This document shows, one piece after another, positions 36,891 to 50,290 of a DNA stretch of 64,000 nt. The notes beneath the pieces were generated by a model, which saw nothing but the letters and a program-made list of their open reading frames with translations, ran no database searches and had not been told where the DNA came from. Source of the DNA: Membranipora membranacea (taxonomy: Eukaryota > Bryozoa > Gymnolaemata > Cheilostomatida > Membraniporidae); the NCBI GenBank assembly GCA_914767715.1, contig OU612070.1:13595501-13659500 (forward strand), given 5' to 3'. Both the position numbers and the translations under genes were made by a program. The number at the start of each line of letters is the position of its first letter. Positions within the stretch are counted from its first letter, which is position 1.

Positions 36891-38565
36891 ATGCTTTTTT
36901 TCGGCCAGATCAAAAAATAGATTTGCTTCTAACTAACCTCATAAGGAGGAGCAACTCCTGCTCATCCCGAATCTGCAGACCGTTTGGCTCTGCGGCTTTT
37001 CTTTCTCCGTAAGCGTCCGTTTTAATTAGGGCCACTTTTGCTATAAAAAAACATGCCAAACGGCAGCATCGAAAAATTAAATCACTGTTGGATTCTTATC
37101 AAACTCCGACCAGTTCAAGCTCTTATTGCCCTCATTCAACACGCCGAATATTGGAATCCTCGGATTAACAGGGGGGTCACAACGCTGACTTGAAAATCCA
37201 AAAATTATACCAAGGGAGGGTATCATGCTCTTTTTTCGGCCAGATCAAAAAATAGATTTGCTTCTAACTAACCTCATAAGGAGGAGCAACTCCTGCTCCT
37301 CTCGAATCTGCAGACCGTTTGGCTCTGCGGCTTTTCGTTCTCCGTCAGCGTCCGTTTTAATTAGGGCCACTTTTGCTATAAAAAAACATGCCAAACGGCA
37401 GCATCGAAAAATTAAATCTCTGTTGGATTCTTATCAAACTCCGACCAGTTCAAGCTCTTATTGCCCTCATTCAACACGCCGAATATTGGAATCCTCGGAT
37501 AAACAGGGGGGTCACAACGCTGACTTGAAAATCCAAAAATTATACCAAGGGAGGGTATCATGCTTTTTTTTCGGCCAGATCAAAAAATAGATTTGCTTCT
37601 AACTAACCTCATAAGGAGGAGCAACTCCTGCTCATCCCGAATCTGCAGACCGTTTGGCTCTGCGGCTTTTCTTTCTCCGTCAGCGTCAGTTTTAATTAGG
37701 GCCACTTTTGCTATAAAAAAACATGCCAAACGGCAGCATCGAAAAATTAAATCTCTGTTGGATTCTTATCAAACTCCGACCAGTTCAAGCTCTTATTGCC
37801 CTCATTCAACACGCCGAATATTGGAATCCTCGGATTAACAGGGGGGTCACAACGCTGACTTGAAAATCCAAAAATTATACCAAGGGAGGGTATCATGCTT
37901 CTTTTTCGGCCAGATCAAAAAATAGATTTGCTTCTAACTAACCTCATAAGGAGGAGCAACTCCTGCTCATCCCGAATCTGCAGACCGTTTGGCTCTGCGG
38001 CTTTTCGTTCTCCGTCAGCGTCCGTTTTAATTAGGGCCACTTTTGCTGTAAAAAAACATGCCAAACGGCAGCATCGAAAAATTAAATCTCTGTTGGATTC
38101 TTATCAAACTCCGACCAGTTCAAGCTCTTATTGCCCTCATTCAACACGCCGAATATTGGAATCCTCGGATTAACAGGGGGGTCACAACGCTGACTTGAAA
38201 ATCCAAAAATTATACCAAGGGAGGGTATCATGCTTTTTTTTTCGGCCAGATCAAAAAATAGATTTGCTTCTAACTAACCTCATAAGGAGGAGCAACTCCT
38301 GCTCATCTCGAATCTGCAGACCGTTTGGCTCTGCGGCTTTTCGTTCTCCGTCAGCGTCCGTTTTAATTAGGGCCACTTTTGCTATAAAAAAACATGCCAA
38401 ACGGCAGCATCGAAAAATTAAATCTCTGTTGGATTCTTATCAAACTCCGACCAGTTCAAGCTCTTATTGCCCTCATTCAACACGCCGAATATTGGAATCC
38501 TCGGATTAACAGGGGGGTCACAACGCTGACTTGAAAATCCAAAAATTATACCAAGGGAGGGTATC
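36891..38565. repeat. J-K-L-M module plus one monomer before the 44-mer
   Basis: 36891 is J (T7, tctttctccgtaag, aaatcactg). 37225 is K (ctcttttttc, ctcctctcg) with a private cggataaac. 37560 resembles L (tctttctcc, gcgtcag) without caaaaatta. 37895 is M (cttctttttc) with gctgtaaa. 38230 has a T9 tract. The J-K-L order recurs at 41581, 50291, 56320 and 61345. Confidence 0.8.
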
Positions 38566-41500
38566 ATGCTTTTTTTTCGGCCAGATCAAAAAATAGATTT
38601 GCTTCTAACTAACCTCATAAGGAGGAGCAACTCCTGCTCATCTCGAATCTGCAGACCGTTTGGCTTTGCGGCTTTTCGTTCTCCGTCAGCGTCCGTTTTA
38701 ATTAGGGCCACTTTTGCTATAAAAAAACATGCCAAACGGCAGCATCGAAAAATTAAATCTCTGTTGGATTCTTATCAAACTCCGACCAGTTCAAGCTCTT
38801 ATTGCCCTCATTCAACACGCCGAATATTGGAATCCTCGGATTAACAGGGGGGTCACAACGCTGACTTGAAAATCCAAAAATTATACCAAGGGAGGGTATC
38901 ATGCTTTTTTTTCGTCCAGATCAAAAAATAGATTTGCTTCTAACTAACCTCATAAAGAGGAGCAACTCCTGCTCATCCCGAATCTGCATACCGTTTGGCT
39001 CTGCGGCTTTTCGTTCTCTGTCAGCGTCCGTTTTAATTAGGGCCACTTTTGCTATAAAAAAACATGCCAAACGGCAGCATCGAAAAATTAAATCTCTGTT
39101 GGATTCTTATCAAACTCGGTCCAGTTCAAGCTCTTATTGCCCTCATTCAACACGCCGAATATTGGAATCCTCGGATTAACAGGGGGGTCACAACGCTGAC
39201 TTGAAAATCCAAAAATTATACCAAGGGAGGGTATCATGCTTTTTTTTCGGCCAGATCAAAAAATAGATTTGCTTCTAACTAACCTCATAAGGAGGAGCAA
39301 CTCCTGCTCATCCCGAATCTGCAGACCGTTTGGCTCTGCGGCTTTTCGTTCTCCGTAAGCGTCCGTTTTATTTAGGGCCACTTTTGCTATAAAAAAACAT
39401 GCCAAACGGCAGCATCGAAAAATTAAATCACTGTTGGATTCTTATCAAACTCCGACCAGTTCAAGCTCTTATTGCCCTCATTCAACAGGCCGAATATTGG
39501 AATCCTCGGATTAACAGGGGGGTCACAACGCTGACTTGAAAATCCAACAATTATACCAAGGGAGGGTATCATGCTTTTTTTTCGGCCAGATCAAAAAAAA
39601 GATTTGCTTCTAACTAACCTCATAAGGAGGAGCAACTCCTGCTCATCCCGAATCTGCAGACCGTTTGGCTCTGCGGCTTTTCGTTCTCCGTCAGCGTCCG
39701 TTTTAATTAGGGCCACTTTTGCTATAAAAAAACATGCCAAACGGCAGCATCGAAAAATTAAATCTCTGTTTGATTCTTATCAAACTCCGACCAGTTCAAG
39801 CTCTTATTGCCCTCATTCAACACGCCGAATATTGGAATCCTCGGATTAACAGGGGGGTCACAACGCTGACTTGAAAATCCAAAAATTATACCAAGGGAGG
39901 GTATCATGCTTTTTTTTCGGCCAGATCAAAAAATAGATTTGCTTCTAACTAACCTCATAAGGAGGAGCAACTCCTGCTCATCCCGAATCTGCAGACCGTT
40001 TGGCTCTGCGGCTTTCCATTCTCTGTCAGCGTCCGTTTTAATTAGGGCCACTTTTGCTATAAAAAAACATGCCAAACGGCAGCATCGAAAAATTAAATCT
40101 CTGTTGGATTCTTATCAAACTCCGACCAGTTCAAGCTCTTATTGCCCTCATTCAACACGCCGAATATTGGAATCCTCGGATTAACAGGGGGGTCACAACG
40201 CTGACTTGAAAATCCAAAAATTATACCAAGGGAGGGTATCATGCTTTTTTTTCGGCCAGATCAAAAAATAGATTTGCTTCTAACTAACCTCATAAAGAGG
40301 AGCAACTCCTGCTCATCTCGAATCTGCAGACCGTTTGGCTCTGCGGCTTTTCGTTCTCCGTCAGCGTCCGTTTTAATTAGGGCCGCTTTTGCTATAAAAA
40401 AACATGCCAAACGGCAGCATCGAAAAATTAAATCTCTGTTGGATTCTTATCAAACTCCGACCAGTTCAAGCTCTTAGTGCCCTCATTCAACACGCCGAAT
40501 ATTGGAATCCTCGGATTAACAGGGGGGTCACAACGCTGACTTGAAAATCCAAAAATTATACCAAGGGAGGGTATCATGCTTTTCTTTCGGCCAGGTCAAA
40601 GAATAGATTTGCTTCTAACTAACCTCTTAAGGAGGAGCAACTCCTGCTCATCCCGAATCTGCAGACCGTTTGGCTCTGCGGATTTTCGTTCTCCGTCAGT
40701 GTCCGTTTTAATTAGGGCCACTTTTGCTATAAAAAAACATGCCCAACGGCAGCATCGAAAAATTAAATCTCTGTTGGATTCTAATCAAACTCCGACCAGT
40801 TCAAGCTCTTATTGCCCTCATTCAACACGCCGAATATTGGAATCCTCGGATTAACAGGGGGGTCACAACGCTGACTTGAAAATCCAAAAATTATACCAAG
40901 GGAGGGTATCATGCTTTTTTTTCGGCCAGATCAAAAAATAGATTTGCTTCTAACTAACCTCATAAGGAGGAGCAACTCCTGCTCATCCCGAATCTGCAGA
41001 CCGTTTGGCTCTGCGGCTTTTCGTTCTCCGTCAGCGTTCGTTTTAATTAGGGCCACTTTTGCTATAAAAAAACATGCCAAACGGCAGCATCGAAAAATTA
41101 AATCTCTGTTGGATTCTTATCAAACTCCGACCAGTTCAAGCTCTTATTGCCCTCATTCAACACGCCGAATATTGGAATCCTTCGATTAACAGGGGGGTCA
41201 CAACGCTGACTTGAAAATCCAAAAATTATACCAAGGGAGGGTATCATGCTTTTTTTTCGGCCAGATCAAAAAATAGATTTGCTTCTAACTAACCTCATAA
41301 GGAGGAGCAACTCCTGCTCATCTCGAATCTGCAGACCGTTTGGCTCTGCGGCTTTTCGTTCTCCGTCAGCGTCCGTTTTAATTAGGGCCACTTTTGCTAT
41401 AAAAAAACATGCCAAACGGCAGCATCAAAAAATTAAATCTCTGTTGGATTCTTATCAAACTCCGACCAGTTCAAGCTCTTATTGCCCTCATTCAACACGC

Positions 41501-43925
41501 CGAATATTGGAATCCTCGGATTAACAGGGGGGTCACAACGCTGACTTGAAAATCCAAAAATTATACCAAGGGAGGGTATCATGCTTTTTTTTCGGCCAGA
41601 TCAAAAAATAGATTTGCTTCTAACTAACCTCATAAGGAGGAGCAACTCCTGCTCATCCCGAATCTGCAGACCGTTTGGCTCTGCGGCTTTTCTTTCTCCG
41701 TAAGCGTCCGTTTTAATTAGGGCCACTTTTGCTATGAAAAAACATGCCAAACGGCAGCATCGAAAAATTAAATCACTGTTGGATTCTTATCAAACTCCGA
41801 CCAGTTCAAGCTCTTATTGCCCTCATTCAACACGCCGAATATTGGAATCCTCGGATTAACAGGGGGGTCACAACGCTGACTTGAAAATCCAAAAATTATA
41901 CCAAGGGAGGGTATCATGCTCTTTTTTCGGCCAGATCAAAAAATAGATTTGCTTCTAACTAACCTCATAAGGAGGAGCAACTCCTGCTCCTCTCGAATCT
42001 GCAGACCGTTTGGCTCTGCGGCTTTTCGTTCTCCGTCAGCGTCCGTTTTAATTAGGGCCACTTTTGCTATAAAAAAACATGCCAAACGGCAGCATCGAAA
42101 AATTAAATCTCTGTTGGATTCTTATCAAACTCCGACCAGTTCAAGCTCTTATTGCCCTCATTCAACACGCCGAATATTGGAATCCTCGGATTAACAGGGG
42201 GGTCACAACGCTGACTTGAAAATCCAAAAATTATACCAAGGGAGGGTATCATGCTTTTTTTTCGGCCAGATCAAAAATTAGATTTGCTTCTAACTAACCT
42301 CATAAGGAGGAGCAACTCCTGCTCATCCCGAATCTGCAGACCGTTTGGCTCTGCGGCTTTTCTTTCTCCGTCAGCGTCAGTTTTAATTAGGGCCACTTTT
42401 GCTATAAAAAAACATGCCAAACGGCAGCATCGAAAAATTAAATCTCTGTTGGATTCTTATCAAACTCCGACCAGTTCAAGCTCTTATTGCCCTCATTCAA
42501 CACGCCGAATATTGGAATCCTCGGATTAACAGGGGGGTCACAACGCTGACTTGAAAATCCAAAAATTATACCAAGGGAGGGTATCATGCTTCTTTTTCGG
42601 CCAGATCAAAAAATAGATTTGCTTCTAACTAACCTCATAAGGAGGAGCAACTCCTGCTCATCCCGAATCTGCAGACCGTTTGGCTCTGCGGCTTTTCGTT
42701 CTCCGTCAGCGTCCGTTTTAATTAGGGCCACTTTTGCTATAAAAAAACATGCCAAACGGCAGCATCGAAAAATTAAATCTCTGTTGGATTCTTATCAAAC
42801 TCCGACCAGTTCAAGCTCTTATTGCCCTCATTCAACACGCCGAATATTGGAATCCTCGGATTAACAGGGGGGTCACAACGCTGACTTGAAAATCCAAAAA
42901 TTATACCAAGGGAGGGTATCATGCTTTTTTTTCGGCCAGATCAAAAAATAGATTTGCTTCTAACTAACCTCATAAGGAGGAGCAACTCCTGCTCATCTCG
43001 AATCTGCAGACCGTTTGGCTCTGCGGCTTTTCGTTCTCCGTCAGCGTCCGTTTTAATTAGGGCCACTTTTGCTATAAAAAAACATGCCAAACGGCAGCAT
43101 CGAAAAATTAAATCTCTGTTGGATTCTTATCAAACTCCGACCAGTTCAAGCTCTTATGGCCCTCATTCAACACGCCGAATATTGGAATCCTCGGATTAAC
43201 AGGGGGGTCACAACGCTGACTTGAAAATCCAAAAATTATACCAAGGGAGGGTATCATGCTTTTTTTTCGGCCAGATCAAAAAATAGATTTGCTTCTAACT
43301 AACCTCATAAGGAGGAGCAACTCCTGCTCATCCCGAATCTGCAGACCGTTTGGCTCTGCGGCTTTTCGTTCTCCGTCAGCGTCCGTTTTAATTAGGGCCA
43401 CTTTTGCTATAAAAAAACATGCCAAACGGCAGCATCGAAAAATTAAATCTCTGTTGGATTATTATCAAACTCCGACCAGTTCAAACTCTTATTGCCCTCA
43501 TTCAACACGCCGAATATTGGAATCCTCGGATTAACAGGGGGGTCACAACGCTGACTTGAAAATCCAAAAATTATACCAAGGGAGGGTATCATGCTTTTTT
43601 TTCGCCCAGATCAAAACATAGATTTGCTTCTAACTAACCTCATAAGGAGGAGCAACTCCTGCTCATCCCGAATCTGCAGACCGTTTGGCTCTGCGGCTTT
43701 TCGTTCTCCGTCAGCGTCCGTTTTAATTAGGGCCACTTTTGCTATAAAAAAACATGCCAAACGGCAGCATCGAAAAATTAAATCTCTGTTGGATTCTTAT
43801 CAAACTCCGACCAGTTCAAGCTCTTATTGCCCTCATTCAACACGCCGAATATTGGAATCCTCGGATTAACAGGGGGGTCACAACGCTGACTTAAAAATCC
43901 AAAAATTATACCAAGGGAGGGTATC

Positions 43926-46268
43926 ATGCTTTTTTTTCGGCCGGATCAAAAAATAGATTTGCTTCTAACTAACCTCATAAGGAGGAGCAACTCCTGCTCA
44001 TCCCGAATCTGCAGACCGTTTGGCTCTGCGGCTTTTCGTTCTCCGTCAGCGTCCGTTTTAATTAGGGCCACTTTTGCTATAAAAAAACATGCCAAACGGC
44101 AGCATCGAAAAATTAAATCTCTGTTGGATTCTTATCAAACTCCGACCAGTTCAAGCTCTTATTGCCCTCATTCAACACGCCGAATATTGGAATCCTCGGA
44201 TTAACAGGGGGGTCACAACGCTGACTTGAAAATCCAAAAATTATACCAAGGGAGGGTATCATGCTTTTTTTTCGGCCGGATCAAAAAATAGATTTGCTTC
44301 TAACTAACCTCATAAGGAGGAGCAACTTCTGCTCATCTCGAATCTGCAGACCGTTTGGCTCTGCGGCTTTTCGTTCTCCGTCAGCGTCCGTTTTAATTAG
44401 GGCCACTTTTGCTATAAAAAAACATGCCAAACGGCAGCATCGAAAAATTAAATCTCTGTTGGATTCTTATCAAACTCCGACCAGTTCAAGCTCTTATTGC
44501 CCTCATTCAACACGCCGAATATTGGAATCCTCGGATTAACAGGGGGGTCACAACGCTGACTTGAAAATCCAAAAATTATACCAAGGGAGGGTATCATGCT
44601 TTTTTTTCGGCCAGATCAAATAATAGATTTGCTTCTAACTAACCTCATAAGGAGGAGCAACTCCTGCTCATCCCGAATCTGCAGACCGTTTGGCTCTGCG
44701 GCTTTTCGTTCTCCGTCAGCGTCCGTTTTAATTAGGGCCACTTTTGCTATAAAAAAACATGCCAAACGGCAGCATCGAAAAATTAAATCTCTGTTGGATT
44801 CTTATCAAACTCCGACCAGTTCAAGCTCTTATTGCCCTCATTCAACACGCCGAATATTGGAATCCTCGGATTAACAGGGGGGTCACAACGCTGACTTGAA
44901 AATCCAAAAATTATACCAAGGGAGGGTATCATGCTTTTTTTTCGGCCAGATCAAAAAATAGATTTGCTTCTAACTAACCTCATAAGGAGGAGCAAGTCCT
45001 GCTCATCTCGAATCTGCAGACCGTTTGGCTCTGCGGCTTTTCGTTCTCCGTCAGCGTCCGTTTTAATTAGGGCCACTTTTGCTATAAAAAAACATGCCAA
45101 ACGGCAGCATCGAAAAATTAAATCTCTGTTGGATTCTTATCAAACTCCGACCAGTTCAAGCTCTTATTGCCCTCATTCAACACGCCGAATATTGGAATCC
45201 TCGGATTAACAGGGGGGTCACAACGCTGACTTGAAAATCCAAAAATTATACCAAGGGAGGGTATCATGCTTTTTTTTCGGCCAGATCAAATAATAGATTT
45301 GCTTCTAACTAACCTCATAAGGAGGAGCAACTCCTGCTCATCCCGAATCTGCAGACCGTTTGGCTCTGCGGCTTTTCGTTCTCCGTAAGCGTCCGTTTTA
45401 ATTAGGGCCACTTTTGCTATAAAAAAACATGCCAAACGGCAGCATCGAAAAATTAAATCACTGTTGGATTCTTATCAAACTCCGACCAGTTCAAGCTCTT
45501 ATTGCCCTCATTCAACACGCCGAATATTGGAATCCTCGGATTAACAGGGGGGTCACAACGCTGACTTGAAAATCCAAAAATTATACCAAGGGAGGGTATC
45601 ATGCTTTTTTTTCGGCCAGATCAAAAAATAGATTTGCTTCTAACTACCCTCATAAGGAGGAGCAACTCCTGCTCATCCCGAATCTGCAGACCGTTTGGCT
45701 CTGCGGCTTTTCGTTCTCCGTCAGCGTCCGTTTTAATTAGGGCCACTTTTGCTATAAAAAAACATGCCAAACGGCAGCATCGAAAAATTAAATCTCTGTT
45801 GGATTCTTATCAAACTCCGACCAGTTCAAGCTCTTATTGCCCTCATTCAACACGCCGAATATTGGAATCCTCGGATTAACAGGGGGGTCACAACGCTGAC
45901 TTGAAAATCCAAAAATTATACCAAGGGAGGGTATCATGCTTTTTTTTCGGCCAGATCAAAAAGTAGATTTGCTTCTAACTAACCTCATAAGGAGGAGCAA
46001 CTCCTGCTCATCTCGAATCTGCAGACCGTTTGGCTCTGCGGCTTTTCGTTCTCCGTCAGCGTCCGTTTTAATTAGGGCCACTTTTGCTATAAAAAAACAT
46101 GCCAAACGGCAGCATCGAAAAATTAAGTCTGTTGGATTCTTATCAAACTCCGACCAGTTCAAGTTCTTATTGCCCTCATTCAACACGCCGAATATTGGAA
46201 TCCTCGGATTAACAGGGGGGTCACAACGCTGACTTAAAAATCCAAAAATTATACCAAGGGAGGGTATC
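43926..46268. repeat. Nested 7-monomer duplication, copy 1 (2343 bp)
   Basis: The order Q (ggccgg), R (acttctgc), S (caaataatag), T (agcaagtcc), U (caaataatag with taagcg), V (actaccc) and a W/P chimera is repeated 2343 bp later. Both units are preceded by cttaaaaatcc. Confidence 0.9.
45936..46268 (+). repeat. Chimeric monomer W/P, 333 bp, at the 7-mer breakpoint
   Basis: It follows V, as W does at 60675, and shares aagtct and aagttctt with W. Its end leads into cttaaaaatcc, the mark that follows P at 43591 and 58330, and then into Q. It also lacks 2 bp (aagtctgttgg). The structure is that expected if exchange between W and P created the 7-mer duplication. It also joins the two minus-strand open segments into a 160-codon frame, which is a by-product of the deletion. 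Confidence 0.75.
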
Positions 46269-48613
46269 ATGCTTTTTTTTCGGCCGGATAAAAAAATAGA
46301 TTTGCTTCTAACTAACCTCATAAGGAGGAGCAACTCCTGCTCATCCCGAATCTGCAGACCGTTTGGCTCTGCGGCTTTTCGTTCTCCGTCAGCGTCCGTT
46401 TTAATTAGGGCCACTTTTGCTATAAAAAAACATGCCAAACGGCAGCATCGAAAAATTAAATCTCTGTTGGATTCTTATCAAACTCCGACCAGTTCAAGCT
46501 CTTATTGCCCTCATTCAACACGCCGAATATTGGAATCCTCGGATTAACAGGGGGGTCACAACGCTGACTTGAAAATCCAAAAATTATACCAAGGGAGGGT
46601 ATCATGCTTTTTTTTCGGCCGGATCAAAAAATAGATTTGCTTCTAACTAACCTCATAAGGAGGAGCAACTTCTGCTCATCTCGAATCTGCAGACCGTTTG
46701 GCTCTGCGGCTTTTCGTTCTCCGTCAGCGTCCGTTTTAATTAGGGCCACTTTTGCTATAAAAAAACATGCCAAACGGCAGCATCGAAAAATTAAATCTCT
46801 GTTGGATTCTTATCAAACTCCGACCAGTTCAAGCTCTTATTGCCCTCATTCAACACGCCGAATATTGGAATCCTCGGATTAACAGGGGGGTCACAACGCT
46901 GACTTGAAAATCCAAAAATTATACCAAGGGAGGGTATCATGCTTTTTTTTCGGCCAGATCAAATAATAGATTTGCTTCTAACTAACCTCATAAGGAGGAG
47001 CAACTCCTGCTCATCCCGAATCTGCAGACCGTTTGGCTCTGCGGCTTTTCGTTCTCCGTCAGCGTCCGTTTTAATTAGGGCCACTTTTGCTATAAAAAAA
47101 CATGCCAAACGGCAGCATCGAAAAATTAAATCTCTGTTGGATTCTTATCAAACTCCGACCAGTTCAAGCTCTTATTGCCCTCATTCAACACGCCGAATAT
47201 TGGAATCCTCGGATTAACAGGGGGGTCACAACGCTGACTTGAAAATCCAAAAATTATACCAAGGGAGGGTATCATGCTTTTTTTTCGGCCAGATCAAAAA
47301 ATAGATTTGCTTCTAACTAACCTCATAAGGAGGAGCAAGTCCTGCTCATCTCGAATCTGCAGACCGTTTGGCTCTGCGGCTTTTCGTTCTCCGTCAGCGT
47401 CCGTTTTAATTAGGGCCACTTTTGCTATAAAAAAACATGCCAAACGGCAGCATCGAAAAATTAAATCTCTGTTGGATTCTTATCAAACTCCGACCAGTTC
47501 AAGCTCTTATTGCCCTCATTCAACACGCCGAATATTGGAATCCTCGGATTAACAGGGGGGTCACAACGCTGACTTGAAAATCCAAAAATTATACCAAGGG
47601 AGGGTATCATGCTTTTTTTTCGGCCAGATCAAATAATAGATTTGCTTCTAACTAACCTCATAAGGAGGAGCAACTCCTGCTCATCCCGAATCTGCAGACC
47701 GTTTGGCTCTGCGGCTTTTCGTTCTCCGTAAGCGTCCGTTTTAATTAGGGCCACTTTTGCTATAAAAAAACATGCCAAACGGCAGCATCGAAAAATTAAA
47801 TCACTGTTGGATTCTTATCAAACTCCGACCAGTTCAAGCTCTTATTGCCCTCATTCAACACGCCGAATATTGGAATCCTCGGATTAACAGGGGGGTCACA
47901 ACGCTGACTTGAAAATCCAAAAATTATACCAAGGGAGGGTATCATGCTTTTTTTTCGGCCAGATCAAAAAATAGATTTGCTTCTAACTACCCTCATAAGG
48001 AGGAGCAACTCCTGCTCATCCCGAATCTGCAGACCGTTTGGCTCTGCGGCTTTTCGTTCTCCGTCAGCGTCCGTTTTAATTAGGGCCACTTTTGCTATAA
48101 AAAAACATGCCAAACGGCAGCATCGAAAAATTAAATCTCTGTTGGATTCTTATCAAACTCCGACCAGTTCAAGCTCTTATTGCCCTCATTCAACACGCCG
48201 AATATTGGAATCCTCGGATTAACAGGGGGGTCACAACGCTGACTTGAAAATCCAAAAATTATACCAAGGGAGGGTATCATGCTTTTTTTTCGGCCAGATC
48301 AAAAAATAGATTTGCTTCTAACTAACCTCATAAGGAGGAGCAACTCCTGCTCATCTCGAATCTGCAGACCGTTTGGCTCTGCGGCTGTTCGTTCTCCGTC
48401 AGCGTCCGTTTTAATTAGGGCCACTTTTGCTATAAAAAAACATGCCAAACGGCAGCATCGAAAAATTAAATCTCTGTTGGATTCTTATCAAACTCCGACC
48501 AGTTCAAGCTCTTATTGCCCTCATTCAACACGCCGAATATTGGAATCCTCGGATTAACAGGGGGGTCACAACGCTGACTTGAAAATCCAAAAATTATACG
48601 AAGGGAGGGTATC
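46269..48613. repeat. Nested 7-monomer duplication, copy 2
   Basis: Q to V recur with only ggataaaa in place of ggatcaaa noticed as a difference. The seventh monomer (48279) is not the chimera: it has ctgttcg and is followed by the tacgaag junction normally found after W. Confidence 0.9.
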
Positions 48614-48948
48614 ATGCTTTTTTTTCGGCCAGATCAAAAAATAGATTTGCTTCTAACTAACCTCATAAGGAGGAGCAACTCCTGCTCATCCCGAATCTGC
48701 AGACCGTTTGGCTCTGCGGCTTTTCGTTCTCCGTCAGCGTTCGTTTTAATTAGGGCCACTTTTGCTATAAAAAAACATGCCAAACGGCAGCATCGAAAAA
48801 TTAAATCTCTGTTGGATTCTTATCAAACTCCGACCAGTTCAAGCTCTTATTGCCCTCATTCAACACGCCGAATATTGGAATCCTCGGATTAACAGGGGGG
48901 TCACAACGCTGACTTGAAAATCCAAAAATTATACCAAGGGAGGGTATC

Positions 48949-49285
48949 ATGCTTTTTTTTCGGCCAGATCAAATAATAGATTTGCTTCTAACTAACCTCA
49001 TAAGGAGGAGCAACTCCTGCTCATCCCGAATCTGCAGACCGTTTGGCTCTGCGGCTTTTCGTTCTCCGTAAGCGCGTCCGTTTTAATTAGGGCCACTTTT
49101 GCTATAAAAAAACATGCCAAACGGCAGCATCGAAAAATTAAATCACTGTTGGATTCTTATCAAACTCCGACCAGTTCAAGCTCTTATTGCCCTCATTCAA
49201 CACGCCGAATATTGGAATCCTCGGATTAACAGGGGGGTCACAACGCTGACTTGAAAATCCAAAAATTATACCAAGGGAGGGTATC
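48949..49285 (+). repeat. 337-bp monomer with a 2-bp insertion
   Basis: The taagcg site reads taagcgcgtcc, a GC duplication, in a caaataatag (U-type) monomer. It is the only copy longer than 336 bp. It offsets the 2-bp deletion at 45936, which is why the 44-mer period is exactly 14,740 bp. Confidence 0.85.
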
Positions 49286-50290
49286 ATGCTTTTTTTTCGG
49301 CCAGATCAAAAAATAGATTTGCTTCTAACTAACCTCATAAGGAGGAGCAACTCCTGCTCATCTCGAATCTGCAGACCGTTTGGCTCTGCGGCTTTTCGTT
49401 CTCCGTCAGCGTCCGTTTTAATTAGGGCCACTTTTGCTATAAAAAAACATGCCAAACGGCAGCATCGAAAAATTAAGTCTCTGTTGGATTCTTATCAAAC
49501 TCCGACCAGTTCAAGTTCTTATTGCCCTCATTCAACACGCCGAATATTGGAATCCTCGGATTAACAGGGGGGTCACAACGCTGACTTGAAAATCCAAAAA
49601 TTATACGAAGGGAGGGTATCATGCTTTTTTTTCGGCCAGATCAAAAAATAGATTTGCTTCTAACTAACCTCATAAGGAGGAGCAACTCCTGCTCATCCCG
49701 AATCTGCAGACCGTTTGGCTCTGCGGCTTTTCGTTCTCCGTCAGCGTTCGTTTTAATTAGGGCCACTTTTGCTATAAAAAAACATGCCAAACGGCAGCAT
49801 CGAAAAATTAAATCTCTGTTGGATTCTTATCAAACTCCGACCAGTTCAAGCTCTTATTGCCCTCATTCAACACGCCGAATATTGGAATCCTTCGATTAAC
49901 AGGGGGGTCACAACGCTGACTTGAAACTCCAAAAATTATACCAAGGGAGGGTATCATGCTTTTTTTTCGGCCAGATCAAAAAATAGATTTGCTTCTAACT
50001 AACCTCATAAGGAGGAGCAACTCCTGCTCATCTCGAATCTGCAGACCGTTTGGCTCTGCGGCTTTTCGTTCTCCGTCAGCGTCCGTTTGAATTAGGGCCA
50101 CTTTTGCTATAAAAAAACATGCCAAACGGCAGCATCGAAAAATTAAATCTCTGTTGGATTCTTATCAAACTCCGACCAGTTCAAGCTCTTATTGCCCTCA
50201 TTCAACACGCCGAATATTGGAATCCTCGGATTAACAGGGGGGTCACAACGCTGACTTGAAAATCCAAAAATTATACCAAGGGAGGGTATC

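Noticed and set aside
45956-46438. 160-codon minus-strand ORF as a gene
   Set aside because: It spans two monomers and exists only because the chimeric monomer at 45936 lacks 2 bp, which fuses two frames.
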